Shown here: positions 46,498 to 55,750 of the stretch, one piece after another
How the letters are laid out: every line of letters starts with the position of its first letter
Position numbering within the stretch: position 1 is the stretch's first letter
Assembly (NCBI GenBank): GCA_934636715.1
Contig: CAKUBE010000003.1
Location: 62,001-126,000, forward strand
DNA: 64,000 bases
Reading direction: 5' to 3'
Source of the DNA: an uncultured Arachnia sp.
Lineage (GTDB): Bacteria; Actinomycetota; Actinomycetes; Propionibacteriales; Propionibacteriaceae
Notes under the pieces: generated by a model
The model's input: the letters and a program-made list of their open reading frames with translations, nothing else
What the model was told of the DNA's origin: nothing
The model's database searches: none
Position numbers and translations under genes: made by a program

Positions 46498-47561
46498 GAG
46501 CCGACGCCGGCGAGCCGCTCGGCCAGGTCCTGTTCGGCCAGCGCGTCGAGGACGGCCGTCAGGGAACCGTCGAGCACGGCGTCGAGGTTGTGCGCCTTGA
46601 AGCCGATCCGGTGATCCGTGATCCGGTTCTCCGGGAAGTTGTAGGTGCGGATGCGCTCCGAGCGGTCGACGGTGCGGACCTGCGACTTGCGCGCGTCGGA
46701 GGCGGCCGCGGCGGCCTTCTCCTCGGCCACCTGGATCAGGCGGGCACGGAGCATGCGCATGGCGGACTCGCGGTTCTGCAGCTGCGAGCGCTCGTTCTGG
46801 CAGCTGACGACCACGCCCGAGGGCAGGTGCGTGATGCGCACGGCCGAGTCGGTGGTGTTGACGCCCTGACCTCCGGGGCCTGAGGCGCGGAAGACGTCGA
46901 TGCGGAGGTCGTCGTCGTTGATCTCGACCTCGTCGGCCTCGACGTCGGGCATGACGAGCACGCCCGCCGCAGACGTGTGGATGCGCCCCTGGGACTCGGT
47001 GACGGGGACGCGCTGCACGCGGTGCACGCCGCCCTCGAACTTGAGCCGCCCGTACGGCCCGAACTCCTGGCCCCCTGTCGCCTTCACCGCGACGGTGACG
47101 GACTTGTAGCCGCCGAGGTCGGTGGACTGCTCGTCGAGCACCTCGACCTTCCAGCCCACCTGTTCGGCGTAACGCGTGTACATCTTCAGCAGGTCGCCGG
47201 CGAACAGCGCCGATTCGTCGCCGCCCTCGCCCGACTTGATCTCGACGAGCGCGTCCGCGTCGTCGTTGGGATCCCGCGGCGCGAGCAGCCGGGTGAGGCG
47301 CCCCGTCGCCGTCGCGAGGCGGGCATCGATGTCGGCGACCTCCTCGGCGAAGGACGCATCCTCGGCGGCCAGCTCGGCCGCCGCCTCCCGGTCGTCGGTG
47401 AGCCTGCGGTACTCCTCGATGCCCTCGACGATCGGCCGCAGCGCCGCGTACCGCCGCCCGACCTTGCGCGAGCGCGCCAGGTCCGCGTGCAGCGCGGGGT
47501 CGGCGAGCTGCGTCTCGAGGTCGTGGAACTCGTCGATCAGCGGTTGGGCGTTGTCGAACAT
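46494..47561 (-). CDS. prfA: Peptide chain release factor 1
   Basis: RF1 terminates translation at UAA and UAG. The 355-residue protein has the peptidyl-tRNA hydrolysis motif GGQ in [14 protein letters not shown] and the codon-recognition region with [16 protein letters not shown]. The ATG at 47561 (MFDNAQPL) follows CAGGAGCACCGA; the longer start at 47597 would read into a repeat. It follows rpmE and precedes prmC. Confidence 0.96.
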   Translation of the reverse strand: MFDNAQPLIDEFHDLETQLADPALHADLARSRKVGRRYAALRPIVEGIEEYRRLTDDREAAAELAAEDASFAEEVADIDARLATATGRLTRLLAPRDPNDDADALVEIKSGEGGDESALFAGDLLKMYTRYAEQVGWKVEVLDEQSTDLGGYKSVTVAVKATGGQEFGPYGRLKFEGGVHRVQRVPVTESQGRIHTSAAGVLVMPDVEADEVEINDDDLRIDVFRASGPGGQGVNTTDSAVRITHLPSGVVVSCQNERSQLQNRESAMRMLRARLIQVAEEKAAAAASDARKSQVRTVDRSERIRTYNFPENRITDHRIGFKAHNLDAVLDGSLTAVLDALAEQDLAERLAGVGS

Positions 47562-47584
47562 TCGGTGCTCCTGGGTGCGGTCTA

Positions 47585-47698
47585 TTGGTTTCGACACGAC
47601 GGCTCGCTGGCGCTCGCGCGTCGGCTCAACCAGCTGTCAGTGGCTCAACCAGCGGTGGGTGGCTCAACCAGCGGTGGGTGGTTCAACCAGCGGTCGGA
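47585..47698. repeat. Dispersed intergenic repeat, copy 6, with a 19-bp tandem tail
   Basis: This copy starts TTGGTTTCGACACGACGG, has a CGACG...CGTCG hairpin core, and then carries GG(C/T)TCAACCA four times at 47623, 47642, 47661 and 47680, an exact 19-bp period. It is between prfA and rpmE on the minus strand. Confidence 0.75.
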
Positions 47699-47705
47699 TA
47701 CAGAA

Positions 47706-47743
47706 ACGAACGCCCGGCCGGGGTGGCCCGGCCAGGCGTTCGT
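47706..47743 (-). terminator. Terminator after rpmE
   Basis: A 9-bp stem (ACGAACGCC with GGCGTTCGT) is followed, after a C-A mismatch, by a 7-bp stem (GGCCGGG with CCCGGCC) and a 4-nt loop. It lies nine bases after the rpmE stop on the minus strand, with U-rich TTTCTGT right after. Confidence 0.75.
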
Positions 47744-47751
47744 GGAGGGAG

Positions 47752-47958
47752 CTACTTCTTGGCGTAGCGACGCTCGAACCGTGCGACGCGGCCGCCGGTG
47801 TCGAGGATCTTCTGCTTGCCCGTGTAGAACGGGTGGCACTCGGCGCAGACGTCCGCGCTCATCGTGCCCTTCTTCAGCGTGCTGCGGGTGGTGAACGTGT
47901 TGCCGCAGGTGCAGTGCACCTCGGTCTCCACGTAGTCAGGGTGAATGCCCTGCTTCAT
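47752..47958 (-). CDS. rpmE: 50S ribosomal protein L31, zinc-binding type
   Basis: The 68-residue protein starts [20 protein letters not shown] and ends YAKK. Four cysteines (C16, C18, C38, C41) in CTCGN and [13 protein letters not shown] form the zinc site. This is the C+ form; a zinc-free copy may exist elsewhere under Zur control. The ATG at 47958 is preceded by AAAGGAGATC, a strong ribosome binding site. The longer frame upstream is not used. Confidence 0.95.
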   Translation of the reverse strand: MKQGIHPDYVETEVHCTCGNTFTTRSTLKKGTMSADVCAECHPFYTGKQKILDTGGRVARFERRYAKK

Positions 47959-48024
47959 GATGGATCTCCTTTTGTCAGGTTGCCCGGGTCGCCTGAGGCG
48001 TGAACCGGCGCAATGGACCATTTT

Positions 48025-48057
48025 GCCGCGAATCGACGGCGAAACCAAGTTCGCGGC
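48025..48057 (-). terminator. Hairpin after rho
   Basis: GCCGCGAA (48025-48032) pairs perfectly with TTCGCGGC (48050-48057) around a 17-nt loop, directly touching the rho stop codon. It may weakly terminate the rho transcript. The evidence is only the stem. Confidence 0.35.
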
Positions 48058-49862
48058 TATCCCTCTTGCGCGGGCGTCGTCTTCAGGACGCTCAGCAGGA
48101 AGTCGTGGTTGTTCGCGGTCTTCGCCATGCGCGACTTGAGCGTCTCGAGCGCGGCCTGGTCGTCGAGGCCGGAGAGCGCGCGGCGCAGCTTCCAGATGAT
48201 GTTCAACTCGTCGCGGCCCAGCAGCAGGTCCTCGCGGCGCGTGCTGGATGCGTCGACGTCGATGGCCGGGAAGATGCGCTTGTCCGCCAGCTCGCGGCGC
48301 AGGCGCAGCTCCATGTTGCCGGTGCCCTTGAACTCCTCGAAGATGACCTCGTCCATCCGGGAGCCGGTCTCGATGAGCGCCGTGGCGAGGATGGTCAGCG
48401 AGCCGCCGTTCTCGATGTTGCGCGCCGCGCCGAAGAACTTCTTCGGCGGGTACAGCGCGGCGGAGTCCACGCCGCCGGACAGGATGCGACCCGACGCCGG
48501 AGCCGCAAGGTTGTAGGCGCGGCCGAGGCGCGTGATGCCGTCGAGCAGCACGACGACGTCGTGGCCCAGCTCGACGAGGCGCTTCGCCCGCTCGATGGCC
48601 AGCTCGGAGATCGTGGTGTGGTCCTCGGCGGGGCGGTCGAACGTCGAGGCGATGACCTCGCCGGAGACGGTGCGCTGGAAGTCGGTGACCTCCTCGGGGC
48701 GCTCGTCGACCAGCACGACCATGAGGTGGACCTCGGGGTGGTTGGCGGCGATCGCGTTCGAGATGGCCTGCATCACCATCGTCTTGCCCGCCTTGGGCGG
48801 CGAGACGATGAGGCCGCGCTGACCCTTGCCGATGGGCGCGACGAGGTCGATGATGCGGCCGGTGATCTGGTTCTGCACCGTCTCGATGCGCAGCCGCTCC
48901 TGCGGGTACAGCGGGGTCAGCTTCGCGAACTCGGCGCGGCCCTTCGCCTTCTCCGGGTCGTCGCCGTTGACCGAGTCGAGACGCACGAGCGGGTTGAACT
49001 TCTCCTTGCGCTCCCCTTCTCGCGGCGTCCGGATGGCGCCGGTGATGACGTCGCCGCGGCGCAGGCCGTAACGGCGCACCGTCGACATCGCGACGTAGGC
49101 GTCGGCGGGGCCGGGCAGGTAGCCGGTGGTGCGGACGAAGGCGTAGTTGTCGAGGATGTCGACGATGCCGGAGATGCTCGCCAGGACGTCGTCCTCGGCG
49201 ACGACAGGCTCGGCCTCCATGCGCTCGAGGCCCTGTCCGCCCCGGCCGGTGCGGCGATTGGTGTTGCTCCGGTCGCGGTTGCGACGACGGCGGCCGCGGC
49301 GGCCATCGCCGTCGTCGTAGCCCATGGGCTCCGGCTGCACGACGGGCTTCGTGGGGGGGACGACGCCTTGGGCGCCCATCGCGGCGTCGAGCAGGTCGCC
49401 GACCTCGCTGATGACCTCCTGCTGACCGCCGTTGCGGTCACGATCGCCGCGGCCCCGACGACGACGGCTGCGCGACGACGTGCCCTCGCCCTTTTCCTCC
49501 TGCGGGGCACGCTCCGCCGCCTGATCGGCGCCGGCGTCCGCCTTGGGCTCGTTCCTGCGGCTCTCAGCCTGGGGCTCGCTCCTGCGCGTCTCCTGCGGGG
49601 GCTCGGCGGGCGCCTCTGCCTTCGCGGGGCGCTCCTCCTTCACGAGCCGCTCCTGCGTGGCCTCGCCTGCCGGACGCTCCGCCCTGCGGCGCGGCCGCTC
49701 CGCGGCGGGCGCGGAGCCGGAGCCCTGGCCGCCCGCGGACTGGATCGCGGTGACGAGGTCGCCCTTGCGCATCGCCGAGGTGCCCTTGATGCCGAGGGTT
49801 CCGGCAAGGGACTTCAACTCGACGAGCTTCATGCTGCCGAGGTTCACGGATTCGCTCAACGA
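48057..49862 (-). CDS. rho: Transcription termination factor Rho
   Basis: Rho is a hexameric RNA-dependent ATPase that ends transcription. The 601-residue protein has an N-terminal SAP-like part ([20 protein letters not shown]) and a long Arg/Glu/Gly-rich insertion (residues about 45-200) that is typical of Actinobacteria and may phase separate or bind RNA. The RNA-binding domain has [17 protein letters not shown] residues, and the ATPase core has [14 protein letters not shown] and [13 protein letters not shown]. The TTG at 49862 is preferred because GGAAGGA lies about six bases upstream, while the ATG at 49874 lacks such a site and would include it. This is inference. Confidence 0.95.
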   Translation of the reverse strand, partial: SLSESVNLGSMKLVELKSLAGTLGIKGTSAMRKGDLVTAIQSAGGQGSGSAPAAERPRRRAERPAGEATQERLVKEERPAKAEAPAEPPQETRRSEPQAESRRNEPKADAGADQAAERAPQEEKGEGTSSRSRRRRGRGDRDRNGGQQEVISEVGDLLDAAMGAQGVVPPTKPVVQPEPMGYDDGDGRRGRRRRNRDRSNTNRRTGRGGQGLERMEAEPVVAEDDVLASISGIVDILDNYAFVRTTGYLPGPADAYVAMSTVRRYGLRRGDVITGAIRTPREGERKEKFNPLVRLDSVNGDDPEKAKGRAEFAKLTPLYPQERLRIETVQNQITGRIIDLVAPIGKGQRGLIVSPPKAGKTMVMQAISNAIAANHPEVHLMVVLVDERPEEVTDFQRTVSGEVIASTFDRPAEDHTTISELAIERAKRLVELGHDVVVLLDGITRLGRAYNLAAPASGRILSGGVDSAALYPPKKFFGAARNIENGGSLTILATALIETGSRMDEVIFEEFKGTGNMELRLRRELADKRIFPAIDVDASSTRREDLLLGRDELNIIWKLRRALSGLDDQAALETLKSRMAKTANNHDFLLSVLKTTPAQEG

Positions 49863-50002
49863 ATGTCCTTCCATGGTGCCGACCGGCGCGGGTCAGGTAT
49901 GCGGCGCAAACCGTCGGCGGGTGAAGATGAGGTGATTTCCGAGCCGCGTCCGCCCTCCGGGGCAACTGGCCTCCAGCGGCGCGTCGGTCAAAACCAAAGG
50001 TA

Positions 50003-50030
50003 ATCCTAGCAAGGCGGACCGCCTTGGCAA
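50003..50030 (-). promoter_or_regulatory. rho promoter and hairpin
   Basis: On the minus strand, TTGCCA (complement of 50025-50030), a 16-bp spacer and TAGGAT (complement of 50003-50008) form a promoter for rho, giving a leader of about 135 nt. The small hairpin AAGGCGG-A-CCGCCTT (50011-50025) overlaps it and could end thrB transcription. Confidence 0.45.
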
Positions 50031-50034
50031 ATAA

Positions 50035-50928
50035 TCAGGCCGACTCGGTGAGCACGACGCCGTGCGCAGGCCGCAGCCGACGGACCTCGAAGCCCTCCGC
50101 CGGCACCTCGAACGCGGCGGCGAGCTGCGCCGTCGGCCCGACGGCGATGACGGTCGGACCCGCCCCGGAGATGGTGGCGGGAACGCCCGCGGCCCGCAGC
50201 CGCAGCATCAACTCGTAGGACTCCGGCATCATCGGCGCGCGGTACTGCTGGTGCAGGCGATCGGCGGTGGCGTCGAAGAGCAGGTCGGGACGCAGCGTCA
50301 GCGCCAACGGCAGCACCGCCGCCGTGATGGCCTGCGCGACGGCGTCCTCGCGGGATACCCGGTCGGGCAGCAGCGCGCGAGCCTCGTCCGTGGAGCACTC
50401 GATGTCGGGCACGAACGAGACGGCCTCGAAGTCGTCGGGCAGCGGCAACTGCACCAGCGACACCCGACCCTCGCGCGACCAGGCGAGGATCGCTCCTCCC
50501 CACGCCGCCGCGCCGGCGTTGTCCGGGTGCCCCTCGACGTCGGTGGCGAGCCGCGTGACGACCGCGGGGTCGAGCGGCTCGCCCGGCTTGGCGATCCCCC
50601 AGGCGAGGGCGAGTCCCGCGACGATCGCGGCCGCCGAGGACCCGAGGCCCCGCGAGTGGGGAATGGTGTTGTGGCTCGTCAGACGCATGCCGGGCACCGG
50701 GACGCCGAACGCGTCGAGGCCGCGGAGGACAGAGGCCACGACGAGGTGCCGCTCGTCGCGGGGCACCTGGTCCGCGCCCTCGCCGGTCACCTCGACCTCG
50801 AGCCCGGGGGCGTCGAGGATCTCGAGCGTCAACTCGTCGTACCAGTCGAAGGCCATCCCGACGCAGTCGAAGCCGGAGCCGAGGTTCGCGGTGGTTGCCG
50901 GGACGCGGACCGCGAGCCGACGCCCCAT
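50035..50928 (-). CDS. thrB: Homoserine kinase
   Basis: ThrB makes O-phosphohomoserine for threonine synthesis. The 297-residue GHMP kinase has the N-terminal VRVPATTANLGSGFDCVG, the ATP loop PHSRGLGSSAAAIVAG and the C-terminal GVPATISGAGPTVIA. It starts one base after the hom stop. thrC, often between hom and thrB in Actinobacteria, is absent here. Confidence 0.95.
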   Translation of the reverse strand: MGRRLAVRVPATTANLGSGFDCVGMAFDWYDELTLEILDAPGLEVEVTGEGADQVPRDERHLVVASVLRGLDAFGVPVPGMRLTSHNTIPHSRGLGSSAAAIVAGLALAWGIAKPGEPLDPAVVTRLATDVEGHPDNAGAAAWGGAILAWSREGRVSLVQLPLPDDFEAVSFVPDIECSTDEARALLPDRVSREDAVAQAITAAVLPLALTLRPDLLFDATADRLHQQYRAPMMPESYELMLRLRAAGVPATISGAGPTVIAVGPTAQLAAAFEVPAEGFEVRRLRPAHGVVLTESA

Positions 50929-50929
50929 C

Positions 50930-52237
50930 TCAGAAGCCCTCGACCCGCATGACGCGCACCGGCGAACAGACGAAGTCCGCCTCGCGCAGTTCGGCGACGA
51001 CCTTGCCGAGGTTGTCCTCGGAGGTGGCGTGCGTCATGATCCCGAGCCGCGCCGGGAGTTCCTCCACGCCGTCGGCGTCCTCCTGGTAGCCCTGCTGGAC
51101 GACGCGCAGCGACACGTCGTGGCTGCCGAACACCGCCGCGCAGCGGGCGAGCACGCCGGGGCGGTCGACGACCTCGAGCGTGACGTAGAACTGCGCGGTC
51201 GACTCGCCGATGGGCGCGACGGGGCGGGCGGTGTACGCCGCGCCCGAATGACCCCGGGTGCCGCGGGTCCGGTTGCGGGCGGCGGTGACGACGTCGCCCA
51301 TGACGGCGCTCGCCGTCGGCGCGCCGCCGGCGCCCTGGCCGAGGAACATGAGCTCGCCGGCCTCGCGAGAGTTCACGAAGATCGCGTTGCGGGCGCCGGA
51401 GACGCTGGCGAGCGGATGCTTGTTGGAGACCATCGCGGGGTGCACCTTGACGATGACCCGCTCCTTGTCGTCGGTCAGTTTCGCGATGGCCAGCAGCTTG
51501 ATGGTGCAGCCCATCTGGTCGGCCGCGGCGATGTCGTCGGCCGTCACCTGGGTGATGCCCTCGCAGCTGACCTCGTCCAGCGTCACCTCCGTGTGGAAGG
51601 CGAGCCCCGCGAGGATCGCGGCCTTCGCCGCGGCGTCGTGTCCCTCGACGTCGGCCGTGGGGTCGGCCTCCGCGTAGCCGAGGGCCTGCGCCTCGGCGAG
51701 CGCCTCCTCGAAGCCCACGCCGTCGGTGACCATCTTGTCGAGGATGAAGTTGGTGGTGCCGTTGACGATGCCCATGACTTCGGTGATCTCGTCGCCGACG
51801 AGCGACTCGCGCAGCGGGCGGATGATCGGGATCGCGCCCGCGACGGCCGCCTCGTAGTACAGGTCGACGCCCTTCGCCTCCGCCGCCTTCGACAGCACAC
51901 CCAGCTCGTTGGCGAGCAGCGCCTTGTTGGCCGTCACCACGGAGGCGCCGTGCTCGATCGCGGTCGCGAGCAGCGTGCCCGCGGGCTCGATGCCGCCGAT
52001 CAGCTCGACGACGACGTCGACGTCTCCGCGGCTGACGAGCGCCATGGCGTCGGTGGTGAACAGCGCGGGGTCGACGCCGGGGCGCTCGACATCCTCGCGG
52101 CGCACCCCGATGCCGACCAGCTCCAGCCGACGGCCGATGCGCGACTCGAGCGTGTCGCCCTCGGCGAGGATGATCCTCGCCACCTGCGACCCGACGACGC
52201 CCGCGCCCAGCAGGGCGACCTTCAGCGGCTTGCTCAC
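50930..52237 (-). CDS. hom: Homoserine dehydrogenase
   Basis: It reduces aspartate semialdehyde to homoserine. The 435-residue protein has the NAD(P) loop LLGAGVVGSQVAR, the GGIEPAGTLL and TANKALLA blocks, NGTTNFILDKM and the C-terminal ACT domain (VVDRPGVLARCAAVFGSHDV), which senses threonine in the family. The GTG overlaps the lysA stop by four bases. Confidence 0.96.
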   Translation of the reverse strand: MSKPLKVALLGAGVVGSQVARIILAEGDTLESRIGRRLELVGIGVRREDVERPGVDPALFTTDAMALVSRGDVDVVVELIGGIEPAGTLLATAIEHGASVVTANKALLANELGVLSKAAEAKGVDLYYEAAVAGAIPIIRPLRESLVGDEITEVMGIVNGTTNFILDKMVTDGVGFEEALAEAQALGYAEADPTADVEGHDAAAKAAILAGLAFHTEVTLDEVSCEGITQVTADDIAAADQMGCTIKLLAIAKLTDDKERVIVKVHPAMVSNKHPLASVSGARNAIFVNSREAGELMFLGQGAGGAPTASAVMGDVVTAARNRTRGTRGHSGAAYTARPVAPIGESTAQFYVTLEVVDRPGVLARCAAVFGSHDVSLRVVQQGYQEDADGVEELPARLGIMTHATSEDNLGKVVAELREADFVCSPVRVMRVEGF

Positions 52238-53637
52238 TCTCCCACGTCCAATCTCATGAGGTCTTCCAGGGTCTCGCGCCGCAGCATCGTCGAGGTGACG
52301 CCGTCCCGCACGCTGACCACCGGAGGCTTGGGAACCTGATTGTAGTTACTCGCCATGCTGCGGGCGTACGCGCCCGAGCCGGGCACGGCGATGAGGTCGC
52401 CGATGGCGATGTCGGCGGGCAGGAACACGTCCCGGATGAGGATGTCTCCTCCCTCGCAGTGCTTGCCGACGACGCGGCTCAGCACCGCCGGCTGCGCGGA
52501 AACCCGGTTGGCGATGACGCCCGAGTACTCCGCCGCGTACAGGGCGGGCCGGATGTTGTCGCTCATGCCGCCGTCGACGCTGACGTACAGGCGGGACTTG
52601 CCGCCCTCCAGTTCCACCAGCTTGATGGTGCCGACGCGGTAGATCGCCACGCCGGCGGGGCCGCAGATCGCGCGGCCGGGCTCGATGCTGAGGTGCGGGC
52701 GAGCGAGACCGAACGCGCGGCACTCGTGGTCGATCATCTCCTCGAAGGCCGCGGCGAGGTCGGCGGCGCCCAGGGGCGAGTCGGCGCTGGTGTAGGAGAT
52801 GCCGAAGCCCCCGCCGAGGTCCAGCTCCGGCAGCTCGACGCCGGTGGCCGTGCGGAACTGCGACGCGAGCTTGAGGGTGCGGCGGATGGCGACCTCGAAG
52901 CCGAAGGTCTCGAAGATCTGCGACCCGATGTGGCTGTGGATGCCGCGGAGATCCAGGTACGGCGACGCCTGGCAGCGCACCAGCGCGGTCAGCGCCTGCC
53001 CGCCCATGATGCTGAGGCCGAACTTCTGGTCCTCGTGCGCCGTCGCGATGTACTCGTGCGTGTGGGCCTCGACGCCGGTGGTGACGCGGACCAGCACCGA
53101 TGCCCGGTGCCCGCCCGCGGCGCAAGCCGCCTCGAGCCGGTTGATCTCGTCGAAGGAGTCGACGATGATCCGCCCGACGCCCTGCACGAGCGCGAACGCG
53201 ATCTCCTCCTCGGACTTGTTGTTGCCGTGCATGCCGAGGCGCTCCGCGGGCATGCCGCCCGCGAGCGCGATGCGCATCTCGCCCATGGTGGTGACGTCGA
53301 GGTTGAGCCCCTCCTCCGCCGCCCAGCGCGCCACGCGTCGGGTCAGCAGCGCCTTGCCCGCGTAGTAGACGGACCAGCCGGGGAACGCGTCACGGAACGC
53401 CGCGGCCCGCGCACGGAAGTCGGCCTCGTCGATCACGTAGGCGGGCGTGCCATGCTCCTCGGCGACGTCGGTGAGCCGCGCGCCGCCCACGACGACCACT
53501 CCGTCGTGGTCGCGGTGGGTGCCGCGGGGCCAGAGGCTCAGGTCGAGCTCGTTGAGGTCTTCCGGCAGCTCCAGCCAGGTCGGCCCGCCCTGCGCGGCGT
53601 CGGCATGGATGGACCCCGCGATGTGCATGTGCGTCAT
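52234..53637 (-). CDS. lysA: Diaminopimelate decarboxylase
   Basis: LysA decarboxylates meso-diaminopimelate to lysine. The 467-residue PLP enzyme has the PLP lysine in VYYAGKALLTR, the HGNNKSEEEI block, GIHSHIGSQIF, LDLGGGFGISY, the SIEPGRAI block and CEGGDILI. The N-terminal MTHMHIAGS is typical of actinobacterial forms. It is the first gene of the lysA-hom-thrB unit and has a -35 TTGGGT and -10 CAGGCT before it. Confidence 0.95.
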   Translation of the reverse strand: MTHMHIAGSIHADAAQGGPTWLELPEDLNELDLSLWPRGTHRDHDGVVVVGGARLTDVAEEHGTPAYVIDEADFRARAAAFRDAFPGWSVYYAGKALLTRRVARWAAEEGLNLDVTTMGEMRIALAGGMPAERLGMHGNNKSEEEIAFALVQGVGRIIVDSFDEINRLEAACAAGGHRASVLVRVTTGVEAHTHEYIATAHEDQKFGLSIMGGQALTALVRCQASPYLDLRGIHSHIGSQIFETFGFEVAIRRTLKLASQFRTATGVELPELDLGGGFGISYTSADSPLGAADLAAAFEEMIDHECRAFGLARPHLSIEPGRAICGPAGVAIYRVGTIKLVELEGGKSRLYVSVDGGMSDNIRPALYAAEYSGVIANRVSAQPAVLSRVVGKHCEGGDILIRDVFLPADIAIGDLIAVPGSGAYARSMASNYNQVPKPPVVSVRDGVTSTMLRRETLEDLMRLDVGE

Positions 53638-53645
53638 GAGGGAAA

Positions 53646-53675
53646 AGCCTGCCAGAGCGCCCACCAGCGACCCAA
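53646..53675 (-). promoter_or_regulatory. lysA promoter
   Basis: On the minus strand, TTGGGT (complement of 53670-53675), an 18-bp spacer and CAGGCT (complement of 53646-53651) end eight bases before the lysA ATG. It should drive lysA-hom-thrB. Confidence 0.45.
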
Positions 53676-53682
53676 TCGTCGT

Positions 53683-54180
53683 TCAGCCGACGGACACCTC
53701 GACGAGCTTGTTTCCGCGCAGGACGAGGCCCGCGGGGTCGGCGACGGGTGCGCCGTCGGCCGTGACGGTCAGCCCGCCGCAGGCGGCGCCGAGGCAGTCG
53801 TCGTCGAACCTGACGCCCCAGAGCGTGAAGAACTGGCCGAGCGTCGCGTCGTGGTTGCCCTCGCCCTCCAGCCAGACCTCTCCCCCGACGTCGTGCGTGT
53901 GCAGGGGTGCCTGGATGGCGCGCCGGCGGTCGACGCCGATGTGCGCGGGAACCTCGACGGGGGTGCCGTCGACGGTGACCTCGATACGCAGGATCCAGGG
54001 GTCGGCGTCGTCGCCGAGGCTGAGCTCGGGCGCGCCGGCGGCCGCGATGTAGCTGATCGCGTCGCGCGGCGCCGCCCACGGCGGGGCGGTCTCGCGCATC
54101 ACCGCGGGCTCCGGCTCCGGGCGCGACACGCAGCCGCCGAGCAGCAGGGCGGCCGCGAGGACGGGAGCTAACCAACGCAC
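53683..54180 (-). CDS. Hypothetical lipoprotein
   Basis: The 165-residue protein has a lipoprotein signal (MRWLAPVLAAALLLGGC; lipid cysteine at residue 17) and a small domain with HIGVDRRR, PLHTHDVGGEVWLEG, ATLGQFFTLWGVRFDDDCLG and LRGNKLVEVSVG. The HTHD...GQFF arrangement recurs in actinobacterial extracellular proteins of unknown function; a metal site at the HTHD is possible. It is divergent from the tRNA-Arg. Its GTG is six bases after a TAGGCT box, so it is leaderless. In many Actinobacteria argS sits upstream of lysA; here this gene takes that place. Confidence 0.75.
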   Translation of the reverse strand: MRWLAPVLAAALLLGGCVSRPEPEPAVMRETAPPWAAPRDAISYIAAAGAPELSLGDDADPWILRIEVTVDGTPVEVPAHIGVDRRRAIQAPLHTHDVGGEVWLEGEGNHDATLGQFFTLWGVRFDDDCLGAACGGLTVTADGAPVADPAGLVLRGNKLVEVSVG

Positions 54181-54186
54181 GCGACG

Positions 54187-54192
54187 AGCCTA
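54187..54192 (-). promoter_or_regulatory. Leaderless promoter of the 54180 lipoprotein
   Basis: On the minus strand TAGGCT is followed by six bases and then the GTG at 54180. Confidence 0.5.
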
Positions 54193-54283
54193 GTGGCCCG
54201 TCGCGTGTCGACGATCCCGCCGGGCGCACCTCCCGGCCCGTTAGTGCTAACCTTTCCCAGGTCGCTTTCGTCGGCGACGACTG

Positions 54284-54358
54284 GCCCCCGTAGCTCAGGG
54301 GATAGAGCACCGCCCTCCGGAGGCGGGAGCCGAGGTTCGAATCCTCGCGGGGGCGCCA
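54284..54358 (+). tRNA. tRNA-Arg (anticodon CCG)
   Basis: The 75-nt gene has the acceptor stem GCCCCCG with its 3' partner CGGGGGC, a D arm (GCTC...GAGC), and the anticodon stem CCGCC/GGCGG around the loop CTCCGGA. The anticodon CCG lies at 54317-54319. It also has a T arm with GGTTCGAATCC and an encoded 3' CCA. It reads CGG arginine codons. Confidence 0.95.
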
Positions 54359-54386
54359 GCCGAATCCAGATCGGGGAAGGCGGGAA

Positions 54387-55670
54387 GTGACCATCGAATC
54401 CCCGCCGCGGCCGTCCATCGAGGATCACCTCTTCCGGATCACCGCACTCCTGGCGACCTTCGTCTTCACCCGCATCCTCATCGCGATGTCGCTGCGGCTC
54501 GAGCAGGTCGCGTTCGTGGCCAACGACGTCTCCTATTACACCGCCTACCTGTACCAGTTCGAGCAGGGCGACCTCTCCGCGATGCGGGAGTACCCCATGC
54601 CCGCGGTCTGGATCCTCCAGGCGATCTACACGATCGGCGGCGGGTGGGAGACCTGGACGCCGTGGTACCGCGGCAGCATGCTCGCGCTCGACCTCGTCGT
54701 CGCCGCCACGCTCTACCGCCGCACCACCTTCACCGCCACGCTGTTCTGGATCCTGTTCACCGGCGCGCAGGGCGCGATCGTGTGGTTCCGGTTCGACCTC
54801 ATCCCGGCGGCGCTCGTGACCTGGGCCTGCGTCCTGCTCCTCCGGCGACCCGCGGTCTCCGGTGCCCTGATCGGGCTCGGGGCGGCGATCAAGCTCTGGC
54901 CCGCGCTGCTGATCGGGCCGCTCCTCGCCCCGGACCCGCTCCGTGCCGGGCCGGCCCGACGGCGACTCCTCGGCTTCGGCATCACCGGAGTCGGCCTGGC
55001 GCTCGCGTCGCTCGCCGCCGTCGGGTGGGAGCGGACGGTCTCCCCCGTCGCTTGGCAGGGAGGGCGCGGGCTGCAGATCGAGTCCGTCCCCGCGACGCCC
55101 CTGATGTGGCTGCGCACCTTCACGGACAACCCGTCGTGGGACATCAAGCTCTCCGACTACAACGCGCTCGAGATCGTGGCCGGCTCCCCCGGCGTCGACG
55201 CCATGCTCGTGGTCGCGACGGTCCTGACGGCCGCGACCGTCGCGCTGACGGCGTGGCTGTCCGTCCGGCTGATCAGGAACCTCGGCAGCGACGACGCGCG
55301 CCTGCAGCCCGCCGTTCTCTTCGCCATGCTCGCCGTCGTCCTCGCGATCGTCGTGTCGAACAAGACCCTCTCGCCGCAGTACATCCTGTGGTTGGGCGGT
55401 CCGGTAGCCGCCCTCCTGCTGGCCCCGATGCCCCCTCGCCTGCGCCGGCACGTCCGCGTCCAGGCGGTCGCGCTGGTGCTCGTCGGCGCCCTCACCCAGC
55501 TCAGCTATCCCTGGGGCGCATACGGCGTCATGGCCATCCCGCTCGGCTCCGGCCCGGAGACCGCGGTGCTCATCCTGCGCAACCTCGCGCTGGTGATCCT
55601 GACGGCCCATGCCGTGTGGCTCGCGGTCGTATCCAGCCGCCGTGCGTCGTCAACCGAATCTTCCCTTTAA
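54387..55670 (+). CDS. GT87/DUF2029-type polyprenol-dependent glycosyltransferase
   Basis: The 427-residue membrane protein has about ten TM segments and family motifs such as WFRFDLIPAALVTWACVL, GALIGLGAAIKLWPALLI and SNKTLSPQYILWLGGP (the C-terminal signature). GT87 enzymes add mannose or arabinose from polyprenyl donors in lipoglycan synthesis; the sugar here is unknown. The GTG at 54387 follows GGGGAAGG. It begins 28 bp after the tRNA. Confidence 0.75.
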   Translation: MTIESPPRPSIEDHLFRITALLATFVFTRILIAMSLRLEQVAFVANDVSYYTAYLYQFEQGDLSAMREYPMPAVWILQAIYTIGGGWETWTPWYRGSMLALDLVVAATLYRRTTFTATLFWILFTGAQGAIVWFRFDLIPAALVTWACVLLLRRPAVSGALIGLGAAIKLWPALLIGPLLAPDPLRAGPARRRLLGFGITGVGLALASLAAVGWERTVSPVAWQGGRGLQIESVPATPLMWLRTFTDNPSWDIKLSDYNALEIVAGSPGVDAMLVVATVLTAATVALTAWLSVRLIRNLGSDDARLQPAVLFAMLAVVLAIVVSNKTLSPQYILWLGGPVAALLLAPMPPRLRRHVRVQAVALVLVGALTQLSYPWGAYGVMAIPLGSGPETAVLILRNLALVILTAHAVWLAVVSSRRASSTESSL

Positions 55671-55674
55671 CGGG

Positions 55675-55680
55675 TAAGCT
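55675..55680 (+). promoter_or_regulatory. -10 box upstream of kgd
   Basis: TAAGCT ends about 70 bases before the kgd start, so a leader of roughly 60-70 nt is expected; no clear -35 is visible. Within the leader, AGAGGGG precedes a GTG (55729) that opens a 12-codon frame ending at 55764, overlapping the kgd start. Confidence 0.4.
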
Positions 55681-55750
55681 AGCCGGGCAGCCGCAGCCGC
55701 CTGCGGGAACTCACACACAGAGGGGATTGTGGCACCGGCCACTAATGCAC

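Noticed and set aside
47623..47698. CRISPR array, because of regular short repeats
   Set aside because: The repeat unit is 19 bp with no variable spacers, there are no cas genes, and the unit is part of the dispersed intergenic repeat family.
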